From: Vibrio campbellii CAIM 519 = NBRC 15631 = ATCC 25920
GTDB taxonomy: Bacteria; Pseudomonadota; Gammaproteobacteria; Enterobacterales; Vibrionaceae
Direction of reading: 5' to 3'
Length of the DNA: 64,000 nt
Assembly (NCBI RefSeq): GCF_002163755.1
Contig: NZ_CP015863.1
Location: 62,001-126,000, forward strand
A model generated the notes under the pieces. That model saw nothing but the letters and a program-made list of their open reading frames with translations. It was not told where the DNA came from and did not search any database. This document shows, in pieces, positions 53,988 to 62,910 of the stretch. The translations under genes were made by a program, and so were the position numbers. Numbering within the stretch: the first letter of the stretch is position 1; each line of letters opens with the position of its first letter.

Positions 53988-55082
53988 ATGAATCGAATTT
54001 TCCGCAACGTTTCTCGTATTACGTTGCCGTTACTTTTCTCTTTCAGTGCCGTAGCAAACACGGATTCCCAACCACTTACCGTTAAAGATGATGCACCCAA
54101 AACTTACGTTGTGGTTAAAGGTGACACGTTGTGGGATATTTCGGCGATGTATCTGGATAGCCCTTGGTTGTGGCCTCGTCTATGGCAGGTAAACCCAGAA
54201 ATTGATAACCCACATCTGATTTACCCTGGCGATAAGTTGTCGTTAGTGTGGATTAATGGCCAGCCAGTTTTAAGCTTAAAACCGGTCAAAAAGCTCAGCC
54301 CAAAAGCCCGTATCACGGAAAAGAAAGCAGTACCGACTGTGGCGGAAGGGTTGGTGATGCCATATCTGAAGTCTGATCGTTTAGTTGATGATGAGACACT
54401 AGATAATGCAGTGAAAGTGATAGGTAGCAGCAAAGGCAATAAGTTCCTTACTGCAGAAGAAACGCTGTACATCAGTGGTCAGCAAACTTCGACTGGGTGG
54501 GCCATCTATCGACCGGTGGAGACCTTTTCTCGCGAGGATGTATCACAAAAAATTACGGCTCTGCGTTTGATTGCGAAAGGAGAGCTTGTTGAAGCATCCA
54601 GTGAGTTTTCTGGTTTGAAGATCACCACGCAGCTGCAAGAGATTATCCGTAATGATATTGCTTTGCCGGTACAAGCGTTAGATAACGGCGACTTCACGGC
54701 GACGTTCTATCCTCTCCCATCCCCACAAGGCACCTCTGCCAAACTATTGGGTAACATTGAAGGTATTCGTTATAGCTCAACCAACCAAGTGGTGGTGATT
54801 GATAAAGGTACATCGGATGAACTTCGCCAAGGCAGCGTGTTTGACTTAAAAGAGGACTCGCATCCAGTATTCAAGAATGGAGACGACTTTGCTAAAGATA
54901 ACGGTGTACTCGATACTGAGATTACTTTGCCAAAAAGCAAAGTAGGTGAGCTGCTTGTCATTCGTCCTTATGAATACTTTAGCCTCGCGCTGGTTACTAA
55001 TAGCACCAAGCCAATTAATCAAGAGGTGTCTGTGGTTTCTCCTCTGGCTGAGGAATCAACCACCAATGACACCACAAAATGA
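53988..55082 (+). CDS. LysM domain protein
   Basis: The 364-residue exported protein has a signal peptide (about 1-23, ending AVA) and an N-terminal LysM domain (TYVVVKGDTLWDISAMYLDS, with WQVNPEIDNPHLIYPGDKL). A large C-terminal domain with unclear function follows. It probably binds peptidoglycan in the periplasm. Its last 17 bp overlap dprA. The same neighbour order (def-LysM-dprA-smg) is seen in other gammaproteobacteria. Confidence 0.88.
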   Translation: MNRIFRNVSRITLPLLFSFSAVANTDSQPLTVKDDAPKTYVVVKGDTLWDISAMYLDSPWLWPRLWQVNPEIDNPHLIYPGDKLSLVWINGQPVLSLKPVKKLSPKARITEKKAVPTVAEGLVMPYLKSDRLVDDETLDNAVKVIGSSKGNKFLTAEETLYISGQQTSTGWAIYRPVETFSREDVSQKITALRLIAKGELVEASSEFSGLKITTQLQEIIRNDIALPVQALDNGDFTATFYPLPSPQGTSAKLLGNIEGIRYSSTNQVVVIDKGTSDELRQGSVFDLKEDSHPVFKNGDDFAKDNGVLDTEITLPKSKVGELLVIRPYEYFSLALVTNSTKPINQEVSVVSPLAEESTTNDTTK

Positions 55083-56175
55083 TATTGATCTCGCTGCCTG
55101 GTTAAAGCTTAGTTGTTTACCGGGCATCGGTGGGGTCAAGATGAATAAGCTGCTCAGCAAAGATACGCCGAGCAATATTGTCCAATACTCGACAGAGCAG
55201 CTTCAGCTTTTGGGCTTAGCGGCAAAACAGTTGCAAGCATGGTCGCAGGTCGATAAAGAAGTCGATGCTTGTCTGACTTGGGTTGCAGCTTCTTCTCATC
55301 ATCATATTCTTACGTTGGCGGATGCTTTGTATCCGCCACTTCTCAAACAAACCGTCGCACCGCCTCCTTTACTCTTTGTAAAAGGAGAGGCGAGCTGTTT
55401 GTCTCAACCTCAAATAGCTATGGTTGGCAGCCGTAATGCCAGTGTGGATGGGCTACAACACGCAAGAACTTTTGCATCTGACTTGGTGCAACACGATCTG
55501 ATCGTCACTAGTGGCTTAGCATTGGGTATTGATGGCCATGCTCATGATGGTGCGCTGTTAGCTGGAGGTAAAACCATCGCAGTGCTTGGCTCGGGATTAG
55601 AACAAGTGTACCCAGCAAGACACCGCGGCTTGGCGCAGCGAGTGGCTGAAACTGGAGCGCTTGTTTCAGAGTTTCGTCCAGATGCTAAGCCTCGCGCAGA
55701 AAACTTTCCACGTCGTAATCGAATCATCAGTGGTTTGTCACTGGGTGTTTTGGTGGTGGAAGCGGCTGAAAAAAGTGGCTCCCTGATTACGGCGCGTTAT
55801 GCTTTAGAACAAGGTCGAGAAGTTTTCGCTCTGCCAGCTTCGATTAACGCACCCAACGCCAGTGGCGGTAATCAATTGATTCAGAACGGGGCTTGTCTCG
55901 TACAAAATACTCAAGAGGTGCTGAATGAAATACAGTCTTTGCTCGACTGGTCTATTAATCAGAGCTTAGATTTATTTTCTGCGCCAATTGATGAAGAAGA
56001 ATTGCCATTTCCTCAGCTGTTAGCTAACGTAGGAAATGAGGCTACACCAGTTGATATTCTTGCAAGCAGGACCAATATACCTGTCCAAGAAGTCATGATG
56101 CAGCTCTTAGAGCTTGAGCTTTCAGGGCATGTTGTTGCAGTATCCGGTGGCTATATTCGAAAGGGGAGGGGCTAG
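55066..56175 (+). CDS. dprA: DNA-processing protein DprA (Smf)
   Basis: DprA protects incoming single-stranded DNA and loads RecA in natural transformation. ATG 55066 (MTPQNDIDLAAWLKLS) gives 369 residues. The Rossmann-like core has GSRNASVDGLQHAR and SGLALGIDGHAHDGAL, and a C-terminal winged helix follows (about 305-365). It overlaps the LysM gene by 17 bp. With comM in this window it forms part of the competence set. Confidence 0.95.
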   Translation: MTPQNDIDLAAWLKLSCLPGIGGVKMNKLLSKDTPSNIVQYSTEQLQLLGLAAKQLQAWSQVDKEVDACLTWVAASSHHHILTLADALYPPLLKQTVAPPPLLFVKGEASCLSQPQIAMVGSRNASVDGLQHARTFASDLVQHDLIVTSGLALGIDGHAHDGALLAGGKTIAVLGSGLEQVYPARHRGLAQRVAETGALVSEFRPDAKPRAENFPRRNRIISGLSLGVLVVEAAEKSGSLITARYALEQGREVFALPASINAPNASGGNQLIQNGACLVQNTQEVLNEIQSLLDWSINQSLDLFSAPIDEEELPFPQLLANVGNEATPVDILASRTNIPVQEVMMQLLELELSGHVVAVSGGYIRKGRG

Positions 56176-56177
56176 CT

Positions 56178-56657
56178 ATGATGATGGATATACTTATGTA
56201 TCTATTCGAAACCTACATCCATAGCGATGCAGAGTTACAGGTCGAACAAGACGAGTTGGAAGATGAATTGCTTCGTGCAGGCTTCCAGCAAAAAGACATC
56301 TACAAAGCCCTTGTCTGGTTAGAAGAGCTGGCGGCATTGCAACAAAGCGATGAACATTCAGCCATTTCAACCTGCATTGCATCGGCATCGACACGTATCT
56401 ATACCGCATCTGAGATGCAGCGACTAGACCTCGAATGTCGTGGTTTCTTGTTGTTCTTAGAACAAATCAATGTTCTGACCACAGAAACGCGTGAGATGGT
56501 CATCGACCGTGTGATGGGTCTTGAAACCAATGAGTTTGAGCTTGAGGACCTTAAATGGATCATCCTTATGGTGCTGTTTAATGTTCCAGGCAACGAAAAC
56601 GCCTACACGCTGATGGAAGAGCTGCTGTACACCAAGGAACAAGGTATTCTTCATTAA
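56178..56657 (+). CDS. smg: Smg protein (DUF494)
   Basis: The 159-residue protein matches the conserved Smg family (MYLFETYIHSDAELQVEQDE, CRGFLLFLEQINVLTTETRE, MVLFNVPG). Its function is unknown; the gene nearly always follows dprA. Starts at 56178 or 56184 are both possible (ATG ATG ATG). Confidence 0.9.
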   Translation: MMMDILMYLFETYIHSDAELQVEQDELEDELLRAGFQQKDIYKALVWLEELAALQQSDEHSAISTCIASASTRIYTASEMQRLDLECRGFLLFLEQINVLTTETREMVIDRVMGLETNEFELEDLKWIILMVLFNVPGNENAYTLMEELLYTKEQGILH

Positions 56658-56679
56658 TATCTTCGCTTGAGCGGTGAGT

Positions 56680-57249
56680 ATGAGTAGTAAAATCGATCAC
56701 AACCTTTTCTCGGCACACGAGCATGCGCTTGAGCGCGAACCTTGCCCTAAATGCGGTGGGGAAGTTTCGCTTAAGCACGGTAAACACGGCCCTTTTCTAG
56801 GTTGTAGCCAATACCCAAGTTGCGATTACATTAAGCCGCTACACAGCAATGATGGTCACATTGTGAAAGAGTTGGGTGTGCCTTGTCCTGAGTGTGGCAA
56901 CGAGCTGGTACTCCGCCAAGGGCGCTACGGCATGTTCGTTGGTTGTAGCCATTACCCAGCATGCCATCATATTGAGTCGATTAACCAACCTGAACCACAG
57001 CAGCAGGCAAAAGAGCAACATGCTTGCCCTGAATGTGGTAAAGGGCATTTGGTTGAGCGTAAGACCCGATTTGGTAAAACATTCTACGCGTGTGATAACT
57101 ATCCGAAGTGCAAGTTTGCGGTAAACTTGCCGCCTGTAAGAGGCCGCTGTGAGGAGTGTGGATTTACCTTGTTGGTCGAAAAGAAACTTGCCAGCGGGGT
57201 TAAACTGCAATGCGCGAGCCGTAAGTGCCAGCATACTCAATCACAATAA
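56680..57249 (+). CDS. yrdD: Topoisomerase-type zinc-finger DNA-binding protein YrdD
   Basis: The 189-residue protein has repeated four-cysteine zinc fingers like those at the C terminus of topoisomerase I: CPKCGGEVSLKHGKHGPFLG, CPECGNELVLRQGRYGMFVG, CPECGKGHLVERKTRFGK and CEECGFTLLVEKK. It has no strand-passing domain. The start may be ATG 56680 or GTG 56674. It follows smg and ends at a terminator. Confidence 0.92.
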   Translation: MSSKIDHNLFSAHEHALEREPCPKCGGEVSLKHGKHGPFLGCSQYPSCDYIKPLHSNDGHIVKELGVPCPECGNELVLRQGRYGMFVGCSHYPACHHIESINQPEPQQQAKEQHACPECGKGHLVERKTRFGKTFYACDNYPKCKFAVNLPPVRGRCEECGFTLLVEKKLASGVKLQCASRKCQHTQSQ

Positions 57250-57264
57250 CTTTCAGTACGAATT

Positions 57265-57292
57265 AAAAAGGGTCGCATCATGCGACCCTTTT
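57265..57292. terminator. Bidirectional terminator between yrdD and purK
   Basis: The hairpin AAAAGGGTCGCA / TGCGACCCTTTT has a TCA loop with T- and A-rich flanks. It serves yrdD and the converging purEK operon. Confidence 0.85.
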
Positions 57293-57313
57293 GCTATTTA
57301 TTCCGATGCTTTT

Positions 57314-58447
57314 CTAGGCTTGCCACTGCTTGGCAAATTCATGCACAGCAGGGAAAGCCTGTTCACCCAAAACATCTGCTAATGCACAAAGTTTGCGATT
57401 AAGTTCGCCAGTATAGTCACCACATACGTTGATGTGACCCATCTTGCGACCCGCACGTTTTTCTTTGCCGTACCAATGAATGTGGCAACCATTCATCGCT
57501 AACAATGCTTCTGGTAGTGTGTCTTCACCAAGAATATTAATCATCGAGGTTTCACGAACCAGTTTCGTGCTACCCAAAGGCATGCCACACACGGCGCGTA
57601 GATGGTTCTCAAACTGACAAGTTTCTGCACCCTGTTGAGTCCAGTGGCCAGAGTTGTGCACGCGTGGTGCGATTTCGTTAACCAGCAAAGTGCCGTCAAC
57701 GTCAAAGAACTCCAAAGTTAACACGCCAACGTAATTCAAGTTGTTGGCAACAGCTGTTAACATCTGTTTTGCTTGCTCTTGCAACTCTGGCGCATCAATC
57801 GCAGTAGAAAGGCTCAATACACCATTGGTATGGACGTTCTCTGCAAGTGGGTACACTTCAATGCTGCCATCTTTACCGCGAGCACCAACCAGTGAAACTT
57901 CGCGGTTAAAAGGGACAAATTCCTCAGCAACAATCGCTTGAGTTGGTGTTGCCGCGATGCACTCTGCCATCTCTGTCCAAATGTTTTCGACTTGAGAAGC
58001 TTCTTTTAAGCGCCACTGGCCTTTACCATCGTAACCACCCAAGGCACTTTTCAGAACCATTGGCATTCCAACATGTTCAATTGCGCGGTCAAAGTCTTCG
58101 CGAGTTTCGATGACGTAGTATTTCGCGTTACGCACGCCAGCAGCATCAAGTAATGCCTTTTCAATGCGGCGATCCCCACCTGCTTTGATGGCTTGCGTAC
58201 TTGGTAGGAACTTGCCGCTCGCCTCGCAAACATCGAGCACATCATGTGGGATATGCTCGAACTCAGCAGTAATGACGTCGACTTGTTCAATTGCATTCTC
58301 TAAGCCGCTGCCTAGTACGTGCTGAGTCAGTGGGTGAACGATATTACCGCTGCCCACGTCGTAAGCTGAGATTTGAATATTCAGTGGCGCACCAGCCAGA
58401 GACATCATACGAGCCAACTGACCCGCACCAAGAACCAGTACATGCAT
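57314..58447 (-). CDS. purK: N5-carboxyaminoimidazole ribonucleotide synthase
   Basis: PurK converts AIR to N5-CAIR with ATP and bicarbonate in purine synthesis. ATG 58447 (MHVLVLGAGQLARMM) gives 377 residues; an open frame to 58624 would overlap purE and is not supported. The ATP-grasp fold is visible (VLKSALGGYDGKGQWRL, FFDVDGTLLVNEIAPRVHNSG). It follows purE by 4 bp. Confidence 0.96.
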   Translation of the reverse strand: MHVLVLGAGQLARMMSLAGAPLNIQISAYDVGSGNIVHPLTQHVLGSGLENAIEQVDVITAEFEHIPHDVLDVCEASGKFLPSTQAIKAGGDRRIEKALLDAAGVRNAKYYVIETREDFDRAIEHVGMPMVLKSALGGYDGKGQWRLKEASQVENIWTEMAECIAATPTQAIVAEEFVPFNREVSLVGARGKDGSIEVYPLAENVHTNGVLSLSTAIDAPELQEQAKQMLTAVANNLNYVGVLTLEFFDVDGTLLVNEIAPRVHNSGHWTQQGAETCQFENHLRAVCGMPLGSTKLVRETSMINILGEDTLPEALLAMNGCHIHWYGKEKRAGRKMGHINVCGDYTGELNRKLCALADVLGEQAFPAVHEFAKQWQA

Positions 58448-58451
58448 CTGA

Positions 58452-58943
58452 TTAGTCCTCAGCAGGGTTTGGGTTTGGGTTTGCCAATACGGTTTCCGTT
58501 TGTTCGTTACGGAACGCTTCGACTTTTGCCATGATCGTTTCATCATGTGTACCAAGGATTTGAGCTGCCAGGATGCCAGCGTTTGCTGCGCCTGCTTCAC
58601 CAATCGCCAATGTACCAACCGCAATACCTTTTGGCATCTGTACGATAGAAAGCAGTGAGTCCATGCCTTTCAGAGCACGAGACTGAACAGGGACGCCAAG
58701 TACCGGAACGCTAGTAAACGCCGCCGCCATACCTGGTAGGTGAGCAGCACCGCCAGCCCCTGCGATGATGACTTTAATGCCACGTTCTTTCGCGCTGCTT
58801 GCGTAATCAGCCAACAATTGAGGAGTACGGTGAGCTGACACCACCTTTGTTTCGTAAGACACGCCAAATTGATCCAGCATGTCCGCTGCTAGTTTCATGG
58901 TTGGCCAATCTGATTTAGAACCCATGATGATACCGACTTTCAT
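58452..58943 (-). CDS. purE: N5-carboxyaminoimidazole ribonucleotide mutase
   Basis: PurE moves the carboxylate of N5-CAIR to CAIR. ATG 58943 (MKVGIIMGSKSDW) gives 163 residues behind GGAGTTTGAG. The active-site motifs GSKSDWPTMK and SAHRTP are present. The C terminus has an NPNPNP tail coded by a threefold hexamer repeat. It is first in the purEK operon, under a PurR site. Confidence 0.96.
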   Translation of the reverse strand: MKVGIIMGSKSDWPTMKLAADMLDQFGVSYETKVVSAHRTPQLLADYASSAKERGIKVIIAGAGGAAHLPGMAAAFTSVPVLGVPVQSRALKGMDSLLSIVQMPKGIAVGTLAIGEAGAANAGILAAQILGTHDETIMAKVEAFRNEQTETVLANPNPNPAED

Positions 58944-58993
58944 CTCAAACTCCTTCAAGCTGCAAAATTAGGTGAGCTGATAAATTTGTGCGC

Positions 58994-59031
58994 ATTATAC
59001 GGGGATTTTTACCTCAAGCAAACGTTTGCGT
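58994..59031 (-). promoter_or_regulatory. purEK promoter with PurR operator
   Basis: On the minus strand a -10 TATAAT is at 58994-58999 and a -35 TTGCTT at 59016-59021. The 16-bp PurR box AAGCAAACGTTTGCGT (59016-59031) overlaps the -35 and matches the consensus ACGCAAACGTTTGCGT at 15 of 16 positions. Purine repressor would block this promoter when hypoxanthine or guanine is present. Confidence 0.85.
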
Positions 59032-59142
59032 GTGTTTGTAAATGCTATTGATACATTTTATAAACAAATTGCTTTAGTCTCTGAGAATGAATATTTGTAC
59101 ACTTAGTACAAACACAACAGAAAAGATTATCAGGAAGTATCG

Positions 59143-59700
59143 GTGGAGAACTTTGAACAGGTGCTAAAAGCACTACAAACAGGTGAAGTGATTGCCTACC
59201 CAACAGAGGGGGTGTTTGGTGTTGGATGTGACCCAGATAACCCGGAAGCGATTCAAAAACTGCTAGAGCTAAAACAGCGTCCAGTAGAGAAAGGTTTAAT
59301 CCTTATTGCTGCGAGCTATGAGCAGCTTCTGCCTTATATTGATGAATCTCAGCTGACTCAAGAGCAATTAGATCAAGTCCATGCAACTTGGCCTGGGCCA
59401 TACACGTGGATCATGCCTGCAAGTGACAAAGTTTCTCACTGGGTATCGGGACAATTTGATTCAATCGCAGTGCGTGTGACGGATCATCCTTTAGTACAAA
59501 AGATGTGTAATGCGTTCGGAAAGCCGCTAACCTCTACCAGCGCGAATCTTACAGGTCAGCCTCCTTGTATGACGACGGAAGAAGTTGAAGAGCAGTTAGG
59601 CGATAGACTTGTGGCGATCTTACGTGGTGAAACCAGCGGTCGTGACAAGCCGAGTGAAATTCGTGATGCTAAAACCTCGCAAATATTAAGACAGGGCTAA
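59143..59700 (+). CDS. tsaC: L-threonylcarbamoyladenylate synthase TsaC
   Basis: TsaC (YrdC) makes threonylcarbamoyl-AMP for the t6A37 modification of tRNAs. It has 185 residues with the Sua5/YciO/YrdC fold (VIAYPTEGVFGVGCDP, KPLTSTSANLTGQPP). It starts with GTG 59143 after AGGAAG. It leads tsaC-hemF-aroE. Confidence 0.94.
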   Translation: MENFEQVLKALQTGEVIAYPTEGVFGVGCDPDNPEAIQKLLELKQRPVEKGLILIAASYEQLLPYIDESQLTQEQLDQVHATWPGPYTWIMPASDKVSHWVSGQFDSIAVRVTDHPLVQKMCNAFGKPLTSTSANLTGQPPCMTTEEVEEQLGDRLVAILRGETSGRDKPSEIRDAKTSQILRQG

Positions 59701-59734
59701 CCCTGCTAGTCAGCAATTAATAGGTACTACACGT

Positions 59735-60652
59735 ATGTCAGCAATCGATAAGCACGCCGTAAAGCAGTTCTTGATGTCCCTTCAAGATTCCATTTGTCAG
59801 CAGTTAGAACAAGAAGATGGAAAGGCCGTCTTTGTCGAAGATGCATGGCAACGTGAAAAAGGAGAGCGTCTTGGTGGCGGTGGCCGTACTCGCGTATTGC
59901 GTGATGGTCATATCTTCGAGCAAGGAGGAGTGAACTTCTCTCATGTAGAAGGTAATGAAATGCCAGCATCAGCGACGGCACATCGTCCAGAGTTAGCGGG
60001 TCGCCGTTTTGAAGCAATGGGTGTCTCCTTGGTTATTCACCCTAAAAACCCTTATGTACCGACTTCGCACGCCAATGTCCGCTTCTTTATTGCAGAGAAA
60101 GATGGCGAAGACCCAATCTGGTGGTTTGGTGGTGGTTTTGACCTTACGCCTTTCTATCCTTTTGACGAAGATTGCCAATCATGGCACGACACAGCAAAAC
60201 AGCTTTGTGCGCCATTTGGTGACGAAGTTTACCCAGAGCACAAAGCGTGGTGTGACAAATACTTCTTCCTTCCACACCGAAATGAAACTCGTGGTGTTGG
60301 TGGCCTGTTCTTTGATGACTTAAACCAGTGGGAATTCGACAAGTGTTTTGACTACATCAAAGCGGTTGGTGAGGGATACTGCCAAGCGTACCTACCGATT
60401 GTTTCTCGTCGTAAAGACATCGAGTTCGGTGAGCGCGAGCGTGAATTCCAGCTTTATCGTCGTGGTCGCTACGTTGAGTTCAACCTAGTGTACGATCGCG
60501 GCACGCTATTTGGTCTGCAAAGTGGCGGTCGTACAGAGTCAATTCTTATGTCGATGCCACCACTTGCACGTTGGGAATACAGCTACGAGCCACAGACTGG
60601 CTCTCCAGAAGCTGAACTTTACGAGCGATACCTAACTCCACGAGAGTGGTAA
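59735..60652 (+). CDS. hemF: Oxygen-dependent coproporphyrinogen-III oxidase
   Basis: HemF converts coproporphyrinogen III to protoporphyrinogen IX with oxygen in heme synthesis. It has 305 residues; signature blocks are GGGRTRVLRDGHIFEQGGVN and WWFGGGFDLTPFYPF, then GGLFFDDL and FNLVYDRGTLFGLQSGGR. It starts at ATG 59735 and lies 34 bp after tsaC. Confidence 0.97.
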   Translation: MSAIDKHAVKQFLMSLQDSICQQLEQEDGKAVFVEDAWQREKGERLGGGGRTRVLRDGHIFEQGGVNFSHVEGNEMPASATAHRPELAGRRFEAMGVSLVIHPKNPYVPTSHANVRFFIAEKDGEDPIWWFGGGFDLTPFYPFDEDCQSWHDTAKQLCAPFGDEVYPEHKAWCDKYFFLPHRNETRGVGGLFFDDLNQWEFDKCFDYIKAVGEGYCQAYLPIVSRRKDIEFGEREREFQLYRRGRYVEFNLVYDRGTLFGLQSGGRTESILMSMPPLARWEYSYEPQTGSPEAELYERYLTPREW

Positions 60653-60687
60653 GCGTTGAATCTCCTTTTCTACATAGATAGATAGTG

Positions 60688-60722
60688 ATAGGGTCATCGG
60701 TACTCAGATGGCCCTATTTTTA
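60688..60722 (+). terminator. Terminator after hemF
   Basis: The stem ATAGGGTCATC / GATGGCCCTAT (one T-G pair) has an 8-nt loop and ends in TTTTTAT. It is 29 bp before the aroE start, so aroE may be separately transcribed or read through. Confidence 0.65.
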
Positions 60723-60750
60723 TATATGGGTAAGGAATAAAGGTAAGGAA

Positions 60751-61584
60751 ATGACTCTGCAAATTGATCGTTATGCCGTGTTTGGTAATCCTATCGGACA
60801 CAGCAAGTCACCATTCATTCACACCTTGTTTGCTCGTCAAACCAATCAGTCATTGGTGTATACCGCAGAAACTGCCCCTGTTGATGGCTTTGTAGAAGCA
60901 GCAAAAGCTTTTTTCGCTGACGATGGGAAAGGGTGTAACGTGACAGTTCCTTTTAAAGAAGATGCTTATCGATTTGCCAATCGTCTTACTGAGCGAGCAG
61001 AGCTAGCCGGTGCTGTGAACACACTGAAGAAGTTAGACGACGGAGAAATAATTGGTGACAACACCGATGGAGAGGGCTTGGTACAAGACCTACTCCAGCA
61101 TCAAGTCGTATTGGAAGGCGCGAGAATTCTGGTCATTGGCGCTGGTGGTGCTGCTCGTGGTGTGATTAAACCACTCCTTGATCAGAAACCTGCTTCTTTA
61201 ACGATTACTAACCGTACTTTTAGTAAAGCACAACAGCTTGCAGACTTATTTGTCTCACACGGTCCTATTGTAGCGAAGGAGATGACTACAATAGAAGAAG
61301 CGTACGACGTGATTATTAACTCAACCTCTGCTTCATTAAACGGCGAGTTGCCAGCGGTCTCTTCTGCTATCTTTTCCACCAATAGCACTAGCTACGACAT
61401 GATGTATGGCAAGGGGTTAACAAGCTTTAACCAGTGGGCGAAAGAACACGGAGCGGCTCATGCTTATGATGGCCTTGGAATGTTGGTCGGACAGGCGGCT
61501 GAAAGCTTTATGTTATGGCGTGGTTTGCGTCCTGGCGCGAAGCAAATACTCAGAGAATTAAGAAAGAACCTCGAAGGTCAATAA
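60751..61584 (+). CDS. aroE: Shikimate dehydrogenase
   Basis: AroE reduces 3-dehydroshikimate to shikimate in aromatic synthesis. ATG 60751 (MTLQIDRYAVFGNPIGHSKS) gives 277 residues behind AAGGTAAGG. Catalytic Lys is in NVTVPFKEDAY and catalytic Asp in NTDGEG; the NADP site is GAGGAARGV. The upstream in-frame start at 60685 lies inside the terminator. Confidence 0.96.
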   Translation: MTLQIDRYAVFGNPIGHSKSPFIHTLFARQTNQSLVYTAETAPVDGFVEAAKAFFADDGKGCNVTVPFKEDAYRFANRLTERAELAGAVNTLKKLDDGEIIGDNTDGEGLVQDLLQHQVVLEGARILVIGAGGAARGVIKPLLDQKPASLTITNRTFSKAQQLADLFVSHGPIVAKEMTTIEEAYDVIINSTSASLNGELPAVSSAIFSTNSTSYDMMYGKGLTSFNQWAKEHGAAHAYDGLGMLVGQAAESFMLWRGLRPGAKQILRELRKNLEGQ

Positions 61585-61587
61585 GAG

Positions 61588-61851
61588 ATGAATCAATCCA
61601 TTCTATTCCCAGACATGCAATTATGGGATGAAGCATCACAATCAATCAATTTCGCAGCCCAACAGGCTGGCGCATTGATTGAATGCTACGTAACCAAACA
61701 AAAGTTAGAAAAGTTGAGTGGCTTAATCATAGCTAATGAGCAAGCTGCTATTGAGGCTTTCGTTGATAATCGCTTTGATCTAGAAGAAATAGCAGAAGAG
61801 TTAATAGAAGATGAAGCCTTCAATGAAGAAGGCCACATCATCATCGACTAG
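61588..61851 (+). CDS. DUF1488 family protein (YrdB-like)
   Basis: The 87-residue acidic protein begins MNQSILFPDMQLWDEASQSI and shows the DUF1488 pattern (FPD, then WDE); it is the YrdB-type gene that lies beside aroE in E. coli. No function is known. It starts 3 bp after aroE and converges on yrdA. Confidence 0.82.
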   Translation: MNQSILFPDMQLWDEASQSINFAAQQAGALIECYVTKQKLEKLSGLIIANEQAAIEAFVDNRFDLEEIAEELIEDEAFNEEGHIIID

Positions 61852-61865
61852 CTGACTCTGCCAGA

Positions 61866-62417
61866 CTACTTATTGATGTCTTCCACCTCATTAATGTAGT
61901 CGTTTTTGTTTTGTACATAATTGTTGGCAGACTTTTGTAGGAAAGCTTGCTCTTGTTCTGATAATGGGCGAGCTTGTTTTACTGGGCTTCCCACATATAG
62001 ATAGCCGCTTTCTAACCTCTTCCCTGGTGGGACTAAACTGCCTGCACCTATCATTACGTCAGATTCTACAACCACATTATCCAAAACTATCGCACCCATA
62101 CCTACTAATACGCGGTCGTGTATCTCGCAGCCATGCAACATTACTTTGTGACCAATGGTGACATCATTACCTATGATGAGAGGATAGCCGAGTGGGTTAT
62201 CCGCATTCTTATGTGTCACATGAAGCACGCTGCCATCTTGAACGTTGGTACGGTCACCGATATGAATGTGGTTTACATCGCCACGAGCTGCAACCAATGG
62301 CCAGATACTAGAATCATCACCAATTCGGATATCACCGACTAAAACAGAGGTTGAGTCGACGTAGACACGCTTTCCCAACTGAGGACGTATACCTTTATAA
62401 CTTCTAATTGAACTCAT
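61866..62417 (-). CDS. yrdA: Gamma carbonic anhydrase family protein YrdA
   Basis: The 183-residue protein is a left-handed beta-helix trimer of the gamma-carbonic-anhydrase/YrdA type. Hexapeptide repeats are visible (VLVGDIRIGDDSSIWPLVAA). Histidines in VLHVTHKNAD and GHKVMLHG fit the zinc-ligand positions. Activity as a carbonic anhydrase is not certain. It starts at ATG 62417. Confidence 0.9.
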   Translation of the reverse strand: MSSIRSYKGIRPQLGKRVYVDSTSVLVGDIRIGDDSSIWPLVAARGDVNHIHIGDRTNVQDGSVLHVTHKNADNPLGYPLIIGNDVTIGHKVMLHGCEIHDRVLVGMGAIVLDNVVVESDVMIGAGSLVPPGKRLESGYLYVGSPVKQARPLSEQEQAFLQKSANNYVQNKNDYINEVEDINK

Positions 62418-62537
62418 CTTTATTCCTTATAAAGCGCTAATAACGGTGATATTTGATAAGAAGAATAGTAAAAACTCGCCTTTTAGAATAAAAAACACTC
62501 AAACGGCAAAAAAATCAAAAAAAACGAGAAAAAGGGC

Positions 62538-62565
62538 TTGCCAATGTGATCGCAATCTCTATAAT
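62538..62565 (+). promoter_or_regulatory. rRNA operon promoter P1
   Basis: TTGCCA (62538-62543), a 16-bp spacer and TATAAT (62560-62565) are followed by GCCACC. The upstream AT-rich tract (62480-62530) looks like an UP element. The arrangement is typical of rrn P1 promoters, which respond to growth rate and ppGpp. Confidence 0.8.
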
Positions 62566-62664
62566 GCCACCTCGCTGACACGGCAACGCTTCGAAAGAAA
62601 CGAGGTTGAGTTGGCAAGCCAATTAGCCAAGCGGAAACGCTTGAAAAAAGTTTGAAAAAAGTGA

Positions 62665-62692
62665 TTGACACTAAACTTTAACTCGCTAAAAT
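62665..62692 (+). promoter_or_regulatory. rRNA operon promoter P2
   Basis: TTGACA (62665-62670), a 16-bp spacer and TAAAAT (62687-62692) are followed by the GC-rich discriminator GGCCGTCC, typical of rrn P2. Confidence 0.8.
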
Positions 62693-62703
62693 GGCCGTCC
62701 GAT

Positions 62704-62740
62704 TTGAGCAAAGCTCAATAGGAAAGTTCTTTAACAATAT
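62704..62740 (+). promoter_or_regulatory. rrn leader antitermination signal (boxB-like hairpin and boxA)
   Basis: The hairpin TTGAGC-AAA-GCTCAA (62704-62718) is followed by boxA GTTCTTTAACA (62726-62736), close to the E. coli rrn boxA TGCTCTTTAACA. Nus factors bind here to prevent early termination of rRNA synthesis. Confidence 0.85.
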
Positions 62741-62910
62741 AGACCTATCAATCTGTGTGGGCACTCGTTGATGATAATCCAATTAGAAGCTTCGGCTTCA
62801 AATTAGGTTTCAATGAAACGAAGTGACCATTGAATCGAAAGATTCAGCACAGTCAATTAAAACATTACTTTATGTAATGTTCAGTATTCATTGAGCCGAA
62901 CAAAATCTTA
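62741..62910 (+). other. rRNA leader with processing hairpins
   Basis: This is the transcribed leader between boxA and 16S. It holds a stem closed by a TTCG tetraloop (62781-62804, GAAGC-TTCG-GCTTC), a GAAA-type hairpin (62832-62847, TGAATC-GAAA-GATTCA) and a hairpin AACATTAC / GTAATGTT (62864-62884) before 16S. It probably pairs with the 3' spacer for RNase III processing. Confidence 0.7.

Noticed and set aside
58448..58624. Extended N terminus of PurK
   Set aside because: It overlaps purE in another frame; ATG 58447 starts the conserved PurK sequence.
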